Positions 1 through 7,045 of a stretch of 39,062 bases of DNA are shown here, piece after piece. How positions within the stretch are numbered: position 1 is the first letter of the stretch; each line of letters starts with the position of its first letter. The stretch covers positions 1-39,062 of the forward strand of contig CAYUPI010000052.1 of NCBI GenBank assembly GCA_964446585.1, written 5' to 3'. This DNA comes from CAYUPI01 sp964446585 (GTDB lineage Bacteria; Verrucomicrobiota; Verrucomicrobiia; Limisphaerales; UBA8199). The notes beneath the pieces were generated by a model that was given only the letters and a program-made list of their open reading frames with translations, did not search any database and had not been told where the DNA came from. A program made the position numbers and the translations under genes.

Positions 1-1160
1 ACAATCCACTTGCCGTCAGGTGACCAGTCCGGTTCGGTGGGATTGAGCACGCCGATGGTCGAGATGCGCTGAAGTTCTCCGCCCGATGCAGAGATTTTGC
101 ACAGCGACCGCCGCTCTTTCAGCTTTGCCGCGAAACAAATCCATTTTCCATCCGGTGACCAGCAGGGCGAGGATTCGTCCTCGGGTGACTTGGTCAGCCG
201 GTTCATGCCAGAGCCGTCCGCGTTACAAACGTACAGGTCGGTCCAACCATCCTTGCTGAGAATCATGGCGATCTTCCGGCCGTCCGGGGAGACCGCCGGA
301 CTCATGTTCGAGCCTCCATAGCGGGCGAAAATCCGTCGCTCCGCCGTCGGCAGGTCGTGATAGAAAATATCAGGATGATTGAGCTTGTAAGAGGTGTAGT
401 AAAGCGCTTGCCGGCCAGGCACCCAACAGGGCGCTGCCACAATGCTCTTGTCGCTCGTGGCCGCCTCGGCGTTATGCCCGTCAAAATCCGCTCGATAGAT
501 CTCGCTGTGTGGGCCCGTGTCATTCTTAAAGGCGATCTTGGTTTGGGCGATGCCTTTGTGGCCGGGTACTGCATTGACGAAATCATCGGCGAAGGCGTGG
601 GCCTGCCGCCGCAGCGATGCTCCCGAGTAAGCCTTGGATACCAGAGTGCTCTTGTTGTGTGGGTCCGTGGCCCGGCCCTGCAAATTGCCATTGTTGCTTC
701 CGGAGAGGAGATACTGCGCCGCCGATGCGTTCGTGAACGCAAACCCTTGAACGTACAGGTCAAACTCCAGAACTTGTGCCGCCTCGCCGGTGAACCCGCT
801 CATCGAGACCCAGATGGGAGGAGTGTTGCCGGGTTCGATGTGCCGTTCGATGCTGATCTCCTGCTCGGCAGCGTAGGCTCTGAGGAAAAAGGTATCGGCA
901 AGCAGCGCACTGATCAGGAGGCTCGCTGCGAATGAACGATGCCACCAGACAATGGACGCCCCCTTCCCCCTCACCCTTTGGGAGAGGGAGTTTTTCCCGC
1001 CGCGCAGTAAACAGCCGAGAGAGCCAGGGTCGAAGGGATGACAGACCGCGAACCTCCCTCTCCCCGAGGGAGAGGGCGGGGGTGAGGGGGAAATAACCGG
1101 ACCTGTATTTCGCCTGCCGCCACCTGAGCTCAGATCCGCTTGTGAACTAAATCGTTTCAT
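1..1160 (-). CDS. tolB: TolB-like PD40 beta-propeller, 3' end outside window
   Basis: Periplasmic TolB-type propeller, partial because the stop lies beyond position 1. Reading down from 1160 the frame stays open for 386 codons. The visible C-terminal part has PD40/WD40-like blades with the motifs SPDGRKIAMI, WSPDGKWICF and WSPDGKWIV. The start at 1160 is chosen because its ATG overlaps the TGA of the upstream TonB-like gene (ATGA), implying translational coupling. Oddly, the signal peptide (SFAASLLISALLADTFFLRA, ending AYA-AEQE) begins only near residue 73. The first ~65 residues are encoded by a GC-rich inverted repeat (960-1092) and give a Pro/Arg/Gly-rich leader. A GTG at 974 directly after the repeat is an alternative start that would restore a normal signal peptide. 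The context of ExbB/ExbD/TonB-like genes supports a Tol-Pal role. Blade motifs are seen; the specific tolB assignment is inference from context. Confidence 0.8.
   Translation of the reverse strand, partial: MKRFSSQADLSSGGGRRNTGPVISPSPPPSPSGRGRFAVCHPFDPGSLGCLLRGGKNSLSQRVRGKGASIVWWHRSFAASLLISALLADTFFLRAYAAEQEISIERHIEPGNTPPIWVSMSGFTGEAAQVLEFDLYVQGFAFTNASAAQYLLSGSNNGNLQGRATDPHNKSTLVSKAYSGASLRRQAHAFADDFVNAVPGHKGIAQTKIAFKNDTGPHSEIYRADFDGHNAEAATSDKSIVAAPCWVPGRQALYYTSYKLNHPDIFYHDLPTAERRIFARYGGSNMSPAVSPDGRKIAMILSKDGWTDLYVCNADGSGMNRLTKSPEDESSPCWSPDGKWICFAAKLKERRSLCKISASGGELQRISTIGVLNPTEPDWSPDGKWI
960..1092. repeat. GC-rich palindromic repeat inside the tolB-like reading frame
   Basis: Inverted arms at about 963-990 (CCCCCTCACCC then TTTGGGAGAGGGAG) and 1054-1091 (CTCCCTCTCCCC then GAGGGAGAGGG, GGGTGAGGGGG). 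The outer arms pair TTCCCCCTCACCC with GGGTGAGGGGGAA, and arm 2 has its own inner hairpin CCCTCTCCC/GGGAGAGGG. About 60 bp lies between the arms. This resembles the widespread REP/MITE-like family built on CCCTCACCC...GGGAGAGGG. It is translated in frame within the N-terminus of the TolB-like protein. Confidence 0.75.
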
Positions 1161-2014
1161 GCCAATCCTCGTTTTGCTTTCAGGTTGAAATTGATGATAT
1201 AGGTTCGCTGCTTCTCTTTGACGCCTTCAGGGAACGGCGCGATAAAAGTAACTCGATCGAGCGTGCGCTGGACGGATCGGTCCACGCGCGAATCACCGGA
1301 AGGCTCTGTGATGCGGGAGGAGACGACGTTGCCGTCGCTGGCGATCGTGACCGTAATTTTTGTGATCGCACTATCCTTGGAGGCATCTTCGGGAGCCTCC
1401 CAGGCATTGTCAAACACGGTTTTGACCCAGGCGGCATAATTGGCATAGGCCGGTCCGCCCCCTCCAGGACCGTAATCGGACGTTTCGATAGTGGTCGCTT
1501 TTGTCGCATTGTCGCGGAGATTTCGTGCGGCATTGACGACCTGCTTCGCCAGTTTCTGCCGGGCGTCGGCCAGTTGGCGCTCCTGGTCCTGCGTATCCGA
1601 GTTTGTCTTGGGCGCCGTGCGCGAGTTCGGCTTGCGCGTGATCAAATCCGTGCTGATTTGCAGCTTATGGGGCTTTGGATCCGCTTTGGCTTCGAGCGCG
1701 TCAGGGTCAGGTTTCTGGATTTTTGGCGTCAGTTTGGGCGGGTCCGGCTCAATTCGCTTTTCGGGCTGTGGTTGCTGCCGAGCCTGGACCGGCGGCGCAG
1801 CAACGGGCGCGACCACGGGCGGCGGCTTGGCATTCCGATTCCCACCGCCCGCGAAGGGCGCATCGATGAATTTTGAAGGAATGAAATCGATCACCGGCAG
1901 ATCTTCCGACTTACTTTTCGACGTTAGAAAGGCCGGGCCGACCAGCAAAATCAGCAGCAGCAGCGAGTGCGCGCCGATTGAGGCGATCAGGCATTTCTTT
2001 TGCAGCCGGTTCAT
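1157..2014 (-). CDS. TonB/TolA-like energy transducer
   Basis: Inner-membrane anchored, periplasm-spanning transducer of 285 residues. The start at 2014 is chosen because its ATG overlaps the ExbD TGA (TGATG); an upstream in-frame ATG at 2071 would lie deep within exbD. One membrane helix at about residues 8-30 (LIASIGAHSLLLLILLVGPA) is followed by a Pro/Lys/Gln-rich spacer (~60-130) and a coiled, Ala/Arg/Lys-rich stretch (~145-180). The C-terminal TonB/TolA-type domain (~205-280) has YAAWVKTVFDNAW, then ITVTIASDGNVVSSRITEPSGD and a final beta strand. It is third in an ExbB-ExbD-TonB/TolA-TolB series with overlapping genes. That order favours a TolA role, but the C-terminal fold is of the shared TonB_C type, so the exact name is open. 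Confidence 0.85.
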   Translation of the reverse strand: MNRLQKKCLIASIGAHSLLLLILLVGPAFLTSKSKSEDLPVIDFIPSKFIDAPFAGGGNRNAKPPPVVAPVAAPPVQARQQPQPEKRIEPDPPKLTPKIQKPDPDALEAKADPKPHKLQISTDLITRKPNSRTAPKTNSDTQDQERQLADARQKLAKQVVNAARNLRDNATKATTIETSDYGPGGGGPAYANYAAWVKTVFDNAWEAPEDASKDSAITKITVTIASDGNVVSSRITEPSGDSRVDRSVQRTLDRVTFIAPFPEGVKEKQRTYIINFNLKAKRGLA

Positions 2015-2430
2015 CAGCGTTTGGGCGGTTCGGTCCTTAATGAGTAACGCGTAATCCCGTTCTTTTGGCAACGTTCAATCAAGGCGTAAGTGTCTTTGTT
2101 CCGGCCCATCTCATCGGCGCGGATATAAACCACCAGGTTAGGGTTCGCCTTGGCGTCGTTGACCAACTGCGTTTCAACCTGGTCGAGCGACAGCCGACGC
2201 TTATCGAGGAAATAAAGTCCATTTTGGGTGATCTCGACAGTTCGCCGGTCGTGCGGATCGATGGGGCGGTCCGGCCTGCCGCCCTGAGGCAGCTTGATAT
2301 TGATGCTCTGCTCGAGCAACGGCGTCGTGATAACGAAGATGATCAAGAGCACGAACGCGAGGTCCAGCAAAGGCGTGATGTTGATTTCGCTCAACGTCAC
2401 CAGCGCGCTGCGTTGGGAAAAGCGACGCAT
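2014..2430 (-). CDS. tolR: ExbD/TolR biopolymer transport protein
   Basis: 138-residue ExbD/TolR family protein. It has a short cytoplasmic start, one helix (about 21-42, LLDLAFVLLIIFVITTPLL) with the conserved membrane aspartate D23 of the proton path, and a periplasmic domain ending near GITRYSLRTEPPKR. The preceding EINITPLLD is characteristic of the family. It works with the ExbB/TolQ homologue encoded upstream to drive the TonB/TolA-like partner. Its TGA overlaps the start of that partner. Upstream lies a 110-bp gap carrying heptad repeats (2441-2543). ExbD versus TolR cannot be decided by motif; the TolB-like gene downstream favours TolR. Confidence 0.9.
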   Translation of the reverse strand: MRRFSQRSALVTLSEINITPLLDLAFVLLIIFVITTPLLEQSINIKLPQGGRPDRPIDPHDRRTVEITQNGLYFLDKRRLSLDQVETQLVNDAKANPNLVVYIRADEMGRNKDTYALIERCQKNGITRYSLRTEPPKR

Positions 2431-2436
2431 GGTTAG

Positions 2437-2544
2437 TTAAGGGGCGAGGGTCGAGGGACGAGGGACGAGGGGAAGAGCTCGGCATGGCAGCAAGTCGGGT
2501 TCCCCCGTCACTCGAAACTCGACGCTCGACACTCTTCCGCTCAT
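2437..2544 (-). CDS. Candidate 35-codon junction ORF within heptad repeat
   Basis: The ATG overlaps the ExbB stop codon (ATGA) and the frame stays open across the whole repeat to a TAA, 6 nt before the exbD ATG. The peptide begins MSGRVSSVEF and ends RPSTLAP. No family is recognised. It may only be a by-product of stop-free heptad words, but its placement would keep ribosomes moving from exbB to exbD. Translation is unproven. Confidence 0.25.
   Translation of the reverse strand: MSGRVSSVEFRVTGEPDLLPCRALPLVPRPSTLAP
2441..2543. repeat. Heptad repeat element at exbB/exbD junction
   Basis: Left array, unit GGGRCGA: GGGGCGA, GGGTCGA, GGGACGA, GGGACGA at 2441-2468 in exact 7-bp steps. Right array, unit NNCTCGA: CACTCGA, AACTCGA, CGCTCGA, CACTCTT at 2509-2536, also in 7-bp steps. 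The right arm read on the other strand (GTCGAGY words) is partly complementary to the left arm, so a hairpin is possible. It fills almost all of the gap between the ExbB stop and the ExbD start. Confidence 0.75.
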
Positions 2545-3263
2545 CTCTCCTCCAAATACTCCGTCTCCATCTTGGAAACGAGCTCCTGCGCGAAGTTGTC
2601 CAGCTCGACCGTCAGGACGCGCAGGTTGTGGACCAGCCAGTTGTAACCGAACATCGAGGGAATGGCCACGAGCAGGCCCGCTACTGTGGTAATCAGCGCC
2701 GCCGATACGCCTGGGGCCATAGCGGCCATCGTCGCGGTGCCTTGCTGGGCGATATGGCCAAACGTGCTCATCACGCCCCAGACCGTGCCCAGCAACCCCA
2801 GAAAAGGCGCGCCGCTGACCGCAATGGCTAGCAGAATCAAACCCGACTCCAATTTCAGCGATTCCTGTGCAACCGTATTTTCCAACGACCGTTTGACATG
2901 CTCCATGCCTTTGAGCGAAACAAATTGCTTACGGCCGTTTCCGTCGGAGTTCTTCAGCCGCTTGTCCAGCTCGAGACTGCCGGCTTGATAGACCATGAAG
3001 AGCGGGCAGCCATCCGCCTGCACCCTGCGGTCGAACACGTCGAGGACATTTCTCTGGGTGCGAAATTCGGAATCGAAGAATTGATTGAGCCGTTTGGCCC
3101 GGCGCATTTGGATGGCTTTGCCGATCATGACCGTCCAGGCGATGATCGAGAAGATGACCAGGCAGAGGATGACGGCTTTGCCCTCCGGCGTCGCTTGGCG
3201 CCAGATGTAAAACAGCTCCGCTTCTTTAGAATTGGCGACGGCTAAAATACCGAATGCGTTCAT
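2541..3263 (-). CDS. tolQ: MotA/TolQ/ExbB proton channel protein
   Basis: 240-residue inner-membrane proton channel subunit. Three membrane helices are visible: about 30-50 (AVILCLVIFSIIAWTVMIGK), 141-163 (GLILLAIAVSGAPFLGLLGT) and 188-210 (AALITTVAGLLVAIPSMFGY). The GAPFLGLLGTVWGVM motif and the third-helix TTVAGLLVAIP are signature stretches of the MotA/TolQ/ExbB family. A long cytoplasmic loop lies between helices 1 and 2. It is the first gene of the four-gene minus-strand operon and is followed by exbD, the TonB/TolA-like gene and the TolB-like gene, so a TolQ role is the best guess. Length is normal for the family. Confidence 0.9.
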   Translation of the reverse strand: MNAFGILAVANSKEAELFYIWRQATPEGKAVILCLVIFSIIAWTVMIGKAIQMRRAKRLNQFFDSEFRTQRNVLDVFDRRVQADGCPLFMVYQAGSLELDKRLKNSDGNGRKQFVSLKGMEHVKRSLENTVAQESLKLESGLILLAIAVSGAPFLGLLGTVWGVMSTFGHIAQQGTATMAAMAPGVSAALITTVAGLLVAIPSMFGYNWLVHNLRVLTVELDNFAQELVSKMETEYLEER

Positions 3264-3426
3264 TCCGACACGATGTGACCACGACTCCGCGAACTTGGTC
3301 GTGAGGAATAGAAGCGCCCAAGCGGAACTTGTTTAAAAAACGGCCAACTAAGAACAAATAAAAGACCCGACACCGCTTTTTTTACCAGCGATCCGGGAAA
3401 ATGCAAAAGCTTTTTTGAAAATCTTT
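3264..3426 (-). other. Intergenic region upstream of the tolQ-like gene
   Basis: 163 bp without a supported gene. Its part next to the permease stop is AT-rich and includes a short palindrome AAAAGCTTTT (about 3406-3415). It is the likely promoter region of the Tol-type operon and the 3' end of the exporter operon. No clear -35/-10 pair or GC stem with a T run was identified. Confidence 0.4.
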
Positions 3427-4695
3427 TTATTCGTACCGCAAGGACTCGATGGGGTCCAGGTTTGCCGCCTTGTAAGCCGGATAGGTCCCAAAAACGATGC
3501 CGACGACCGAGCAAATCACCAGACCGATGACGATCCAGTCAACTGGCACTACGGCCGGCAGCTTCAGGAAGTAGGAGGTCGCATTCCCGCCCAAAATGCC
3601 CAGCACGACCCCGATGACCCCCCCCACCTCGCAGAGCACGATGGCTTCCATGATGAATTGGGCCATAATATTGCGCTTCCGGGCGCCGACGGCCCGCCGA
3701 ATGCCGATTTCCCGCGTCCGCTCAGTCACCGAGACCAGCATGATGTTCATAATCCCGATCCCGGCCGCCAGCAACGAAATCGAACTGATCAGCGACACGC
3801 CCAGCCGCACCGCCATCGTAAATGCATTGAACTGGGCGATGAGAGAATCATTCGAAAATATCTCAAAATCGTCCTCTTTACCGGGCGGCACCTTCCGCAA
3901 CGCACGCATGATGCCGCGGACCTGCTCGACGGTGTCGTCGTAAGAGGCCGTGTCGCGCGCCTGCACTAGAATATTCAAGCTGCGCGCCCATTGGGCCAGT
4001 CCGAACCGGTTCATGCCGGCGGTAATCGGGACGACGGCAAAATTGTCCTGGTTGCCCCCCAGCGAGCCGCCCTTGGGCTCAAGCACACCCACCACAGTGT
4101 AGTTGAAGCCGTTGATCTTCAAACGCTCGCCTACTGGCGAGCCGAAAGGGAAAATGTTGGTCGCCAGGCCGTTCCCGAGCACGCAGACGTCCCGCGTGCT
4201 TTCCACGTCCTCGTCCAGCAGGAGCCGCCCATCTTGCAGGCTCCAGTTGCGAGCTGGAAAACTGCCGGCAGTTTCGCCGAAAAGTTGCACCGTTGGTGGG
4301 CTTTTTTTGAACCGGGTCTCGATTTGCCCGCCCCAGAAAACGGTCTCAACGCCCATGCACTGAGGCAGGGTTGCTTTCGCCATGAGTTGCCGGGCCTGCG
4401 CGAGCGTAATGTTCTTCCGCCGCCAGTATTTCTCGAACCCTTCCGACCCGCCGAAAAAAATCCCCGGCCATTTGCGGACCACGAAAGTCTGGCTGCCGAG
4501 CCGGCTGATCTGGTTCTCAATGTTGTTTTTCATCACCCTCATGGCAGTCATTACTACAATGATCGAAAAGACCCCGATCAATACCCCCAGCAGCGTCAGC
4601 GCCGAGCGCAGTTTGTGCGCCGTCAGCGCGCTCATCGCCATGGTGAAGCTCTCGCGCAGTTCGGCGAGAAGGATTGTCTTGCGTTTATCGCTCAT
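3427..4695 (-). CDS. MacB/FtsX-type ABC transporter permease, second of two
   Basis: 422-residue permease of the MacB/FtsX/LolCE class. The start MSDKRKT at 4695 precedes the amphipathic entry AMSALTAHKLRSALTLLGVLIGVFSIIVV (helix 1). A large periplasmic MacB_PCD domain (~60-290) follows, then three C-terminal helices around GIGIMNIMLVSVTERTREIG, the family's coupling motif IGIRRAVGARKRNI, and a closing AANLDPIESLRYE. It is the last gene of the exporter operon, 90 bp after the other permease with a heptad hairpin between them. The two permeases differ clearly, so they probably pair as a heterodimer with the single separate ATPase. The frame is open upstream to a GTG at 4770 inside the repeat, but that start would add unlikely residues. 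Confidence 0.88.
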   Translation of the reverse strand: MSDKRKTILLAELRESFTMAMSALTAHKLRSALTLLGVLIGVFSIIVVMTAMRVMKNNIENQISRLGSQTFVVRKWPGIFFGGSEGFEKYWRRKNITLAQARQLMAKATLPQCMGVETVFWGGQIETRFKKSPPTVQLFGETAGSFPARNWSLQDGRLLLDEDVESTRDVCVLGNGLATNIFPFGSPVGERLKINGFNYTVVGVLEPKGGSLGGNQDNFAVVPITAGMNRFGLAQWARSLNILVQARDTASYDDTVEQVRGIMRALRKVPPGKEDDFEIFSNDSLIAQFNAFTMAVRLGVSLISSISLLAAGIGIMNIMLVSVTERTREIGIRRAVGARKRNIMAQFIMEAIVLCEVGGVIGVVLGILGGNATSYFLKLPAVVPVDWIVIGLVICSVVGIVFGTYPAYKAANLDPIESLRYE

Positions 4696-4703
4696 TCGGG
4701 CGT

Positions 4704-4785
4704 TTCGTATCTCGTGCTCCGTGTTCCGTGAAAAAATGGGCGCGTCGGTCAACGTGCATTCACGGAGCACGGAACACGGAGCACG
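4704..4785. repeat. Heptad repeat with perfect 18-bp inverted arms between permease genes
   Basis: CGTGCTCCGTGTTCCGTG (4713-4730) and its exact reverse complement (4768-4785) flank a 37-bp centre. Both arms step by 7 bp: GTTTCGT, ATCTCGT, GCTCCGT, GTTCCGT on the left and TTCACGG, AGCACGG, AACACGG, AGCACG on the right. The right arm begins at the base next to the upstream permease stop codon (4786-4788). Confidence 0.85.
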
Positions 4786-6015
4786 TTACTCATTTCGCAA
4801 AGCATCCACCGGATTCATCCGCGCTGCGCGCCAGGCGGGGAAAAAGCCCGACAGCACTCCCGTCACCAAGGCAACAACCAAAGCGATGCTGACGACCAAA
4901 GGGGACAACGTTGCGGGCATGAACTTCCGCATGAGAAACGTCAGGGGCCAGGCGATCCCCAGTCCGATCAGACCGCCCAGGAAACAAATGCTGGCGGCTT
5001 CGATGAGGAATTGCAGGAGTATAGTCCGCCGTTTGGCGCCGATAGCCTTGCGCACGCCAATTTCGCGCGTCCGTTCGGCCACCGAAACGAACATGATATT
5101 CATAATCCCGATGCCGCCGACGAACAGCGACAGCCCGGTGATGAACAAGCCGACTGCGGCGATGGTGCCGGAGACGCTATGAAACATCTGCACGAATTGA
5201 TCCTGTTGATTGATCGCGAAATCATCGGGTTCAGTCGGCCCGAGGCGCCGGATTTTGCGCATCGCGCCGCGCAATTCTTCCCGAGCATCCTCCAGTTGTT
5301 CGAGGTTCCTGACTTTCACCTGGATCGTGTAATCCGGGTAGCTCCAAAAGTAGGTCACGAACTGGGGGAGCGGAATGATCGCTTGATTGTCCACGCTTCC
5401 GCCATCCAGGAAGCTGCCCTGCTTTTCCAGGACGCCGACTACTTCGAAGCCACGCGTGCCAATGGTCACTCGATTGCCTAACGCGGGTCCGGCCTGGAAG
5501 AGATTAGTGGCCACCGCCGACCCGATGACGCACACTGGTCGCCCGCCCTGAGCTTCTACAGTCGAAAGAAAGCGGCCTTGAGCGATGGACATACCGCCAG
5601 CTTGCAGGTGCTTTTCGGTACCGCCCACGATATCGACCGCGGTTGACTGCCGGTTCTTGTAATGAACGGGCTGGTTCACGTCGGCCATGGGAGCAACAGC
5701 ACTGGCGAGCGTCAATTGCCGTTCCAATTCCTTAGCCTGGTCGAGCGTGATGATTCGCCGCTTCTGCATTCGGATCCATTCCTCGTGGGTGTGAACCAAC
5801 CAATCGATCCGGTTCACATAGAGCACATCCGCGCCGATGAACGAGACGCTATTGAGAAAAGAACGGTTCAGGCCTTCGATAGCCGTGCCCATCAAGGTCA
5901 CTGTGAGAATACCAATCACGATGCCCAGCGTCGTGAGCACCGAGCGCAGCTTGTTCGCGCGAATCGCGCTCCAGGAAATGAGCAGCCCTTCCTTCAGCTC
6001 TGTCAGTGGGTTCAT
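4786..6015 (-). CDS. MacB/FtsX-type ABC transporter permease, first of two
   Basis: 409-residue MacB/FtsX-class permease. The start at 6015 (MNPLTELKEGL) is chosen over an upstream in-frame ATG at 6231 because the latter would translate the heptad repeat and overlap the ATPase gene. The ATG also overlaps the TGA of the small junction frame. Helix 1 is at about 27-50 (LRSVLTTLGIVIGILTVTLMG), the periplasmic domain spans ~55-280, and the C-terminal helices surround GGIGIMNIMFVSVAERTREIG and IGVRKAIGAKRRTIL. It ends AARMNPVDALRNE. It is the partner of the permease downstream and of the ATPase upstream. Export of macrolide-like compounds, peptides or lipoproteins is possible from the family; the substrate cannot be told. 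Confidence 0.88.
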   Translation of the reverse strand: MNPLTELKEGLLISWSAIRANKLRSVLTTLGIVIGILTVTLMGTAIEGLNRSFLNSVSFIGADVLYVNRIDWLVHTHEEWIRMQKRRIITLDQAKELERQLTLASAVAPMADVNQPVHYKNRQSTAVDIVGGTEKHLQAGGMSIAQGRFLSTVEAQGGRPVCVIGSAVATNLFQAGPALGNRVTIGTRGFEVVGVLEKQGSFLDGGSVDNQAIIPLPQFVTYFWSYPDYTIQVKVRNLEQLEDAREELRGAMRKIRRLGPTEPDDFAINQQDQFVQMFHSVSGTIAAVGLFITGLSLFVGGIGIMNIMFVSVAERTREIGVRKAIGAKRRTILLQFLIEAASICFLGGLIGLGIAWPLTFLMRKFMPATLSPLVVSIALVVALVTGVLSGFFPAWRAARMNPVDALRNE

Positions 6016-6167
6016 TTGCCAGCGAATCTCAGATCCCAAATCTCGAATCCCAAATCCCAAACAAACTCCAAATCCCAATTTCCAAAGTTCCTTCCGGCTC
6101 TCGTTAAGGGGTTTGAAGCTTGGGATTTGTTTGGAACTTGGTGTTTGGGATTTGGGATTTTCTTCAT
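6012..6167 (-). CDS. Candidate 51-aa junction ORF encoded by heptad repeat
   Basis: The ATG at 6167 overlaps the ATPase TGA (ATGA), the frame is open across the entire repeat, and its TGA (6014-6012) overlaps the ATG of the permease gene (ATGA again). The peptide starts MKKIPNPKHQVPNKSQ, has a TRAGRN centre and a Trp/Asp/Phe-rich second half (NWDLEFVWDLGFEIWDLRF). The two halves mirror the complementary repeat arms. It resembles the peptide at 6892-7044 in start (MKK), length and basic-then-aromatic layout. It matches no family I know. It may be translated only to preserve coupling, or may be an accident of stop-free words. Confidence 0.35.
   Translation of the reverse strand: MKKIPNPKHQVPNKSQASNPLTRAGRNFGNWDLEFVWDLGFEIWDLRFAGK
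6024..6162. repeat. Heptad repeat hairpin between ATPase and permease genes
   Basis: Left arm in 7-bp steps: GAATCTC, AGATCCC, AAATCTC, GAATCCC, AAATCCC, AAACAAA, CTCCAAA, TCCCAAT, TTCCAAA (6024-6086). Right arm: AGCTTGG, then after a 4-bp slip TGTTTGG, AACTTGG, TGTTTGG, GATTTGG (6117-6155). The arms are complementary in kind (CCCAAAT against ATTTGGG). The centre, about 6087-6116, contains CTTCCGGCTC, also present in the centre of the next element upstream (6908-7033). Confidence 0.85.
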
Positions 6168-6895
6168 GACGCTCCTGCCGCGACCAACGCCTCGCGCTCC
6201 CTCCCAAGGCCTGCGTCCATGCTCTCATCACTGGCGATCAAACCATCTCGGATTCGAAGTATTCGCCGCGCGTGTTTAGCCACGTCCTCCTCATGAGTCA
6301 CCACGATGATGGTGTTGCCTTGCTGAGACAATTCTGCAAACAGCGCCAGAATCTCCGCTCCCGTTTTGGAATCCAGGTTGCCTGTCGGTTCGTCAGCCAG
6401 GAGAATCGAGGGATGATTCACGAGTGCGCGCGCCACGGCCACGCGCTGGCGCTGGCCGCCGGAGAGTTCATTGGGCTTGTGATGGATGCGGTCGGCCAGT
6501 CCCACATTCTTGAGCGCCTCCAGGGCGATCTGCCGCCGTTCATCGGCCCCGACGCCGGCATAAATCAGCGGCAACTCCACGTTCCGCAACGCATCCGAGC
6601 GTGGCAGCAGGTTAAACGTCTGAAAGATAAATCCGATTTCCTTGTTCCGAACTTCCGCCAGTTGATTGTCGTCCATCTGGCTGACCTGCACCCCATTCAG
6701 CTCGTATTCGCCGGATGTCGGAGTATCGAGGCAGCCGATCAAGTTCATCAGTGTCGATTTGCCCGAGCCCGACGGCCCCATGATCGCGACGAATTCGCCC
6801 CGCCGGATTTCCAGCGAAACTTCGCGCAGGGCATGGATAGTCTCCGCCCCCATTTGGTAGCGGCGCGAAATCTTGTGCAGGCGGATGAGAATCAC
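6164..6895 (-). CDS. ABC transporter ATP-binding protein, MacB/LolD type
   Basis: Cytoplasmic ATPase, 243 residues from a GTG start at 6895. That start overlaps the stop of the preceding small frame (GTGA) and gives VILIRLHKISRRYQMG, the normal N-terminus of this class. Walker A is GPSGSGKST, the Q-loop is IFQTFNLLPR, the signature is LSGGQRQRVAVARAL, Walker B is ILLADEPTGNLDS and the H-loop is VVTHEEDVAKHA. The EPTGNLDS and NLLPR features are typical of the MacB/LolD/FtsE group that works with FtsX-type permeases, which follow directly. The upstream gene encodes the MacA-like adaptor. Functional residues look intact. Confidence 0.92.
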   Translation of the reverse strand: MILIRLHKISRRYQMGAETIHALREVSLEIRRGEFVAIMGPSGSGKSTLMNLIGCLDTPTSGEYELNGVQVSQMDDNQLAEVRNKEIGFIFQTFNLLPRSDALRNVELPLIYAGVGADERRQIALEALKNVGLADRIHHKPNELSGGQRQRVAVARALVNHPSILLADEPTGNLDSKTGAEILALFAELSQQGNTIIVVTHEEDVAKHARRILRIRDGLIASDESMDAGLGREREALVAAGAS

Positions 6896-7044
6896 GGCGG
6901 GCTCAAAACTCCAACACCCAAACACCAAGCACCAGGGAAACACCAAATTCCCAGCTTCCGGCTCCGGGTTGGTTGACGCTCTGGAAATTGAGGCTTGGAG
7001 CTTCTCTGGAGCTTGGGGCTTGGAGCTTGGAGTTTTTTCTTCAT
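6892..7044 (-). CDS. Candidate 50-aa junction ORF encoded by heptad repeat
   Basis: The ATG at 7044 lies one base after the macA-like stop (TGA C ATG). The frame stays open through the repeat and its TGA (6894-6892) overlaps the GTG start of the ATPase (GTGA). The peptide begins MKKKLQAPSPKLQRSSK, centre QPTRSRKLG, and ends in an aromatic/Gly/Val-rich half (WCFPGAWCLGVGVLSPP). It shares the nucleotide start CATGAAGAAAA and the MKK/basic-then-Trp layout with the candidate at 6012-6167. Translation is unproven. Confidence 0.35.
   Translation of the reverse strand: MKKKLQAPSPKLQRSSKPQFPERQPTRSRKLGIWCFPGAWCLGVGVLSPP
6908..7033. repeat. Heptad repeat hairpin between macA-like and ATPase genes
   Basis: Left arm in 7-bp steps: ACTCCAA, CACCCAA, ACACCAA, GCACCAG (6908-6935). 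Right arm: TTGGAGC (6995-7001), a slip, then TTGGGGC, TTGGAGC, TTGGAGT (7013-7033). The arms are complementary in kind. The centre contains CTTCCGGCTC, shared with the element at 6024-6162. The repeat occupies nearly the full gap between the two genes. Confidence 0.85.
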
Positions 7045-7045
7045 G

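Noticed and set aside
357..935. Plus-strand open frame of 192 codons opposite the TolB-like gene
   Set aside because: The minus frame has PD40 motifs and an overlapping start; the plus frame has none.
4696..4770. N-terminal extension of the second permease from a GTG at 4770
   Set aside because: It would translate one arm of the heptad hairpin; the ATG at 4695 fits the family N-terminus.
3991..5182. Long plus-strand frames opposite the two permeases
   Set aside because: Mirror images of the FtsX/MacB genes, no motifs of their own.
2441..7033. Heptad arrays as CRISPR arrays
   Set aside because: Unit length of 7 bp, no spacers, no cas genes.
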